From Cupriavidus pauculus (lineage in GTDB: Bacteria > Pseudomonadota > Gammaproteobacteria > Burkholderiales > Burkholderiaceae): 64,000 nucleotides of DNA. Both the position numbers and the translations under genes were made by a program. This document shows, piece by piece, positions 59,976-64,000 of the stretch; the stretch's first letter is position 1, and each line of letters opens with the position of its first letter. Under the pieces are notes generated by a model. It made no database searches and was not told where the DNA came from. It saw only the letters and a list, made by a program, of their open reading frames with translations. The stretch lies in the NCBI RefSeq assembly GCF_022179805.1, contig NZ_BPUO01000007.1, positions 1 through 64,000 of the forward strand, read 5' to 3'.

Positions 59976-60929
59976 ATGAGCGTCGAAGGCTTGATGGTAT
60001 TTACCGGCAACGCCAACCCTAAACTCGCGGAGGCTGTCGTACAGCACCTCGGCATTCCACTGGGCAAAGCCCTGGTGGGCCGTTTCTCCGACGGTGAAGT
60101 TCAGGTCGAAATCCAGGAAAACGTTCGCGGCAAGCACGTCATCGTGCTGCAGTCGACCTGTGCGCCGACCAACGACAACCTGATGGAACTGATGGTGATG
60201 GTCGATGCGCTCAAGCGCGCCTCGGCACGCAGCATCACCGCCGCCATGCCTTACTTCGGCTATGCCCGCCAGGACCGCCGTCCGCGTTCGGCGCGCGTGG
60301 CGATCTCGGCCAAGATCGTGGCCAACATGCTGGAAGTTGCTGGTGTGGAGCGGGTCCTGACGATGGACCTGCACGCCGACCAGATCCAGGGCTTCTTCGA
60401 TATCCCCGTCGACAACATCTACGCTTCGCCGGTTCTGCTGGGCGATCTGCGCGAGAAGAACTACGGCGACCTGCTGGTTGTGTCGCCGGACGTCGGCGGT
60501 GTGGTGCGCGCTCGTGCACTCGCCAAGCAGCTCGACTGCGACCTGGCCATCATCGACAAGCGTCGTCCGAAGGCCAACGTGTCCGAGGTGATGAACATCA
60601 TCGGTGAAGTGGCTGGCCGCAACTGCGTGATCATGGACGACATGATCGACACCGGCGGCACGCTGTGCAAGGCTGCCCAGGTGCTGAAGGAACGTGGCGC
60701 GCTGAAGGTGTTCGCGTACTGCACGCACCCGGTGCTGTCGGGTGGCGCCGCCGCCCGTATCGCCGCCTCGTCGCTGGACGAAGTGGTGGTCTGCGACACG
60801 ATTCCGCTGTCCGACGAAGCCCGCCAGTCCGGCAAGATCCGTCAGGTTTCCACCGCCCCGCTGCTGGCCGAGACCTTCACCCGGATCGTCAAGGGCGACT
60901 CGATCATGTCGCTGTTTGCCGACCACTAA
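59976..60929 (+). CDS. prs: ribose-phosphate pyrophosphokinase
   Basis: The 317-residue enzyme makes PRPP from ribose 5-phosphate and ATP for nucleotide, histidine and tryptophan synthesis. Class I signatures are the [10 protein letters not shown] and [17 protein letters not shown] segments and the PRPP loop [12 protein letters not shown]. The start at 59976 ([14 protein letters not shown]) matches the family; upstream in-frame codons overlap the tRNA leader. It is probably cotranscribed with tRNA-Gln from the promoter in ispE. Confidence 0.96.
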   Translation: MSVEGLMVFTGNANPKLAEAVVQHLGIPLGKALVGRFSDGEVQVEIQENVRGKHVIVLQSTCAPTNDNLMELMVMVDALKRASARSITAAMPYFGYARQDRRPRSARVAISAKIVANMLEVAGVERVLTMDLHADQIQGFFDIPVDNIYASPVLLGDLREKNYGDLLVVSPDVGGVVRARALAKQLDCDLAIIDKRRPKANVSEVMNIIGEVAGRNCVIMDDMIDTGGTLCKAAQVLKERGALKVFAYCTHPVLSGGAAARIAASSLDEVVVCDTIPLSDEARQSGKIRQVSTAPLLAETFTRIVKGDSIMSLFADH

Positions 60930-60978
60930 GCGGTTGGCATTCGCAAGGCAGGCCAAAGCCTGCTAGAATTTTGGGCTT

Positions 60979-61076
60979 TACCGCATTGGCCATCCCCTGG
61001 GATGGCCAATGTGATTCATGCGGTATGGTTTTTTTACGCCATATCGTCAGTCGAGGCTGTCTGGTCGCGGACAGCC
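60979..61076 (+). promoter_or_regulatory. structured leader between prs and rplY
   Basis: Three inverted repeats: TACCGCA (60979-60985) with TGCGGTA (61019-61025); nested ATTGGCCATCCC (60985-60996) with GGGATGGCCAAT (60999-61010); then GGCTGTC/GACAGCC (61055-61076). A T7 tract (61029-61035) follows the first structure, as in an intrinsic terminator. It may attenuate read-through into rplY; a TGCTAGAAT extended -10 at 60961-60969 could start rplY separately. Confidence 0.55.
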
Positions 61077-61098
61077 TTCTTCACATCTGGAGTTGAAC

Positions 61099-61710
61099 AT
61101 GAAAGTAGTAGCTTTCGAGCGTAGCGTACAGGGAACGGGTGCGAGCCGCCGCCTGCGCAATTCGGGCAAGACCCCCGGCATCATCTACGGCGGCGCCGCC
61201 GAGCCGAAGATGATCGAACTGGATCACAACGCCCTGTGGCACGCCCTGAAGAAGGAAGCGTTCCACTCGTCGATCCTGGACCTGGAAGTGGCTGGCAAGG
61301 CTGAAAAGGCCCTGCTGCGCGCATTCCAGATGCACCCGTTCAAGCCGATGGTTCTGCACGTTGACTTCCAACGCGTGTCGGCCACGGAAAAGATCCACGT
61401 GAAGGTGCCGCTGCACTTCATGAACCAGGAATCCGCTCCTGGCGTGAAGCTGGGCCACGGTATCGTCAACCACATCCTGAACGACCTGGAAGTGTCGTGC
61501 CTGCCGGCCGACCTGCCCGAGTTCATCGAAGTGGATCTGGCCGCAGCCGAGCTGAACCAGACCATCCACCTGTCGGACCTGAAGCTGCCGAAGGGCGTGA
61601 CCGCCATCACCCACGGTGATGACAACCCCGCCGTGGCCAGCATCTCGCTGCCGGCTGGTGCCCAGTCGGCCGAAGCCTCCGAAGGCGAAGGCGAAACGCC
61701 GGCTGCCTAA
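61099..61710 (+). CDS. rplY: 50S ribosomal protein L25 (Ctc form)
   Basis: The 203-residue long-form L25 has an N-terminal 5S-rRNA-binding L25 domain ([20 protein letters not shown], residues 1-95) and a C-terminal TL5 beta domain, with an Ala/Glu-rich tail. GGAG lies eight bases before the ATG. It follows prs, as usual in this group. Confidence 0.97.
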   Translation: MKVVAFERSVQGTGASRRLRNSGKTPGIIYGGAAEPKMIELDHNALWHALKKEAFHSSILDLEVAGKAEKALLRAFQMHPFKPMVLHVDFQRVSATEKIHVKVPLHFMNQESAPGVKLGHGIVNHILNDLEVSCLPADLPEFIEVDLAAAELNQTIHLSDLKLPKGVTAITHGDDNPAVASISLPAGAQSAEASEGEGETPAA

Positions 61711-61727
61711 GCTGCCCGCGCTTCACG

Positions 61728-61759
61728 AAAAAACCGCCGGTTCGCCGGCGGTTTTTTTT
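61728..61759. terminator. intrinsic terminator after rplY
   Basis: CCGCCGG-TTCG-CCGGCGG stem with a stable TTCG tetraloop, preceded by an A-run and followed by eight T residues. Confidence 0.93.
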
Positions 61760-61812
61760 CGCGCGCGGTTTTCGCGTATCCTTTCACGCCTGCTTTCCGC
61801 TTTCTTCAACGC

Positions 61813-62409
61813 ATGATCAAGCTCATCGTCGGCCTCGGCAATCCCGGGGCAGAATACGAGGCCACGCGCCACAACGCCGGATTCTGGCTGGTCGACCAAC
61901 TCGCCCGCATGGGCGGCACCACGCTGCGCGTGGAAGGCCGCTTCCACGGCCTGGCCGGCCGCGCGCGGCTCTGGGACCAGGACGTCTGGCTGCTCAAGCC
62001 ATCCACGTTCATGAACCGCTCCGGCCTGTCGGTGGTGTCGCTGGCGCGCTTCTACAAGATCCTGCCCGACGAGGTGCTGGTCGCGCACGACGAGATGGAC
62101 CTGCCCGCCGGCTCGGTCAAGCTCAAGCGCGGCGGTGGCTCGGGCGGACACAACGGCCTGAAGGACATCTCGGCCCATCTGACCACCCAGGACTACTGGC
62201 GCCTGCGCATTGGCGTGGGCCATCCGCGCAACACGCCGGGCGCCGCAACGGGCGGGCGCGAGGATGTGGTCAACTTCGTGCTCAAGCCCCCGCGCAAGGA
62301 AGAACAGCAGGCCATCGATGAAGCCATCGACCGCAGCATCGGCCCGCTCGGCATCCTGGCGCGCGGCGAAAGCGAACGCGCGATGATGGAACTGCACACG
62401 GGCCGCTAA
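61813..62409 (+). CDS. pth: peptidyl-tRNA hydrolase
   Basis: The 198-residue enzyme recycles tRNA from prematurely released peptidyl-tRNA. It has the N-terminal GLGNPG, the catalytic His in TRHNAGFW (H20) and the conserved [10 protein letters not shown] (about 111-120). It is a single gene between two strong terminators. Confidence 0.96.
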   Translation: MIKLIVGLGNPGAEYEATRHNAGFWLVDQLARMGGTTLRVEGRFHGLAGRARLWDQDVWLLKPSTFMNRSGLSVVSLARFYKILPDEVLVAHDEMDLPAGSVKLKRGGGSGGHNGLKDISAHLTTQDYWRLRIGVGHPRNTPGAATGGREDVVNFVLKPPRKEEQQAIDEAIDRSIGPLGILARGESERAMMELHTGR

Positions 62410-62448
62410 GCCACGCGGCATCGGGCGCGGGACATCGGTCCCGCCATG

Positions 62449-62487
62449 AAAAAACCCCGCCGACCTTGCGGTCGCGCGGGGTTTTTC
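62449..62487. terminator. intrinsic terminator between pth and the ferredoxin gene
   Basis: AAAAAACCCCGC...GCGGGGTTTTT with an inner CGACC/GGTCG stem; U-tracts on both strands serve the convergent genes. Confidence 0.88.
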
Positions 62488-62546
62488 TTTTCCTGCCTGT
62501 TTCTGCTTGTGGGGGCCGGAACGAAGTGGCCGGATGTGCCTCCGGC

Positions 62547-62807
62547 TCAGCTCACGTGCTTGGCCGCGGTGAGCAGCCGGTAGCGTTGCATCAGCACCTC
62601 GTGCGTTTCGACGCGGTTCGGGTCCTTCGGAATGCAAGCCACAGGGCATACCTGCTGGCATTGCGGTTCGTCGAAGTGACCAACGCATTCTGTGCACTTG
62701 TTGGGGTCGATCTCATAGATCTCGGGCCCCATGAAGATGGCTTCGTTCGGGCACTCGGGTTCACAAACGTCGCAATTGATGCAGTCGTCGGTGATCAGTA
62801 GCGCCAT
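62547..62807 (-). CDS. YfhL-family dicluster [4Fe-4S] ferredoxin
   Basis: The 86-residue electron carrier has two cluster motifs: CINCDVCEPECP (near residue 9) and CTECVGHFDEPQCQQVCPVAC, whose longer X8 insertion marks the YfhL/Allochromatium-type ferredoxins. It lies between coaD and pth on the minus strand. The physiological partner is unknown. Confidence 0.92.
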   Translation of the reverse strand: MALLITDDCINCDVCEPECPNEAIFMGPEIYEIDPNKCTECVGHFDEPQCQQVCPVACIPKDPNRVETHEVLMQRYRLLTAAKHVS

Positions 62808-62873
62808 GATGTTTCCTTACATCCGATCCGCCCGCACCCGGACTGGCCACGTCGGCGGATCGAAGCCCGTATT

Positions 62874-63575
<702 letters not shown>

Positions 63576-64000
63576 TCAGCCCGCGCCGTTACTGGCCCGG
63601 TGCTGCAGCAGGTGGAAATGCACGGCCCCGGCGCGCGCCTGCCGGATGATCTCCAGCGACGCCGGCACCGGCGCATCGGCACCCACCAGCAGCGCCTTGT
63701 CCGATTCAACGTAGACCACGCCACCCGGCCGCGTCAGGCGCGCCGCATGCTCCAGCGCCGGCCCGATCCAGTCTTCGGCGAACGGCGGGTCCAGGAACAC
63801 CACGTCGAAGCCGCCGGCCTGCATCTGCGCCGCGGCGACGAATGCGTCGGCCTGAATCACGCGCACCTGCGCCGCATCGAGCTTGTACTGGTTGTCACGC
63901 AATTGCTTCGCTACGCGGGGATTGGCTTCCACCATCGTCACGGCGGCAGCGCCGCGCGAGGCGGCTTCGAAGCCCAGTGCGCCGGAGCCGGCAAACAGGT
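63576..64000 (-). CDS. rsmD: 16S rRNA (guanine(966)-N2)-methyltransferase, 5' end outside window
   Basis: About 141 C-terminal codons are visible. They include the SAM-binding LFAGSGALGFEAASRGA segment at the window edge and the catalytic DPPF motif (in VVFLDPPFAEDW). RsmD methylates G966 of 16S rRNA. The N-terminal RNA-binding part is cut off. Its usual neighbour coaD is downstream. Confidence 0.92.
   Translation of the reverse strand, partial: LFAGSGALGFEAASRGAAAVTMVEANPRVAKQLRDNQYKLDAAQVRVIQADAFVAAAQMQAGGFDVVFLDPPFAEDWIGPALEHAARLTRPGGVVYVESDKALLVGADAPVPASLEIIRQARAGAVHFHLLQHRASNGAG

Overview
The window is about 65% GC and looks like chromosome from a beta-proteobacterium of the Burkholderiaceae, most likely Cupriavidus or a close Ralstonia relative. 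This rests on gene order known from that group (kdsD-lptCAB-rpoN-hpf-ptsN-hprK-rapZ; lolB-ispE-tRNA-Gln-prs-rplY-pth), on HprK beside rpoN, and on the protein sequences. The species is an inference, as no search was run.

Positions 1-26.5 kb are accessory metabolism and transport. The left edge cuts an IS256-like transposase that abuts a REP-like repeat fragment. Next come: (i) a class III aminotransferase plus a beta-keto acid cleavage enzyme, divergent from an RpiR/MurR regulator that is followed by an orphan amino-acid binding protein; (ii) a metallo-beta-lactamase-fold protein, an FAD aromatic hydroxylase and a small DUF2783 protein, divergent from two tandem IclR regulators; (iii) a D-2-hydroxyacid dehydrogenase, a SulP anion transporter and cytochrome P460; (iv) a GlpR-like regulator plus a complete ugp-type ABC importer in one operon; (v) a polar amino-acid ABC importer; (vi) a MatC-like carrier, then nikR and a TonB-dependent receptor preceded by a NikR-type operator; (vii) an AspT/YidE-type transporter.

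Positions 26.7-29.7 kb hold two adjacent DUF1254-family genes, both broken: one by a single-base deletion, the other by an in-frame stop and a single-base insertion. An AcuI/YhdH-type reductase follows.

From about 30.9 kb to the right end the content is mostly core genome: ssb, an MFS transporter, uvrA, a Na/Pi cotransporter, apt, a DJ-1/PfpI protein, a ribbon-helix-helix protein, a CPA2 antiporter, the LPS-transport/sigma-54/PTS-Ntr block (kdsD to rapZ, with kdsC missing from its usual place), mutY, a dynamin-like GTPase, mutM, a TPR protein, lolB, ispE, tRNA-Gln, prs, rplY, pth, a dicluster ferredoxin, coaD and a truncated rsmD.

Notable non-coding signals are a near-consensus sigma-70 promoter inside ispE that should drive tRNA-Gln/prs, a structured prs-rplY leader, several palindromic operator candidates beside regulator genes, and a family of REP-like hairpin repeats, one of which encodes the tail of a protein. 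No CRISPR array, prophage or rRNA was seen. I did not find a clearly new multi-gene system. The least explained candidates are the hydroxylase/DUF2783/degenerate MBL cluster and the dynamin-like protein between mutY and mutM.
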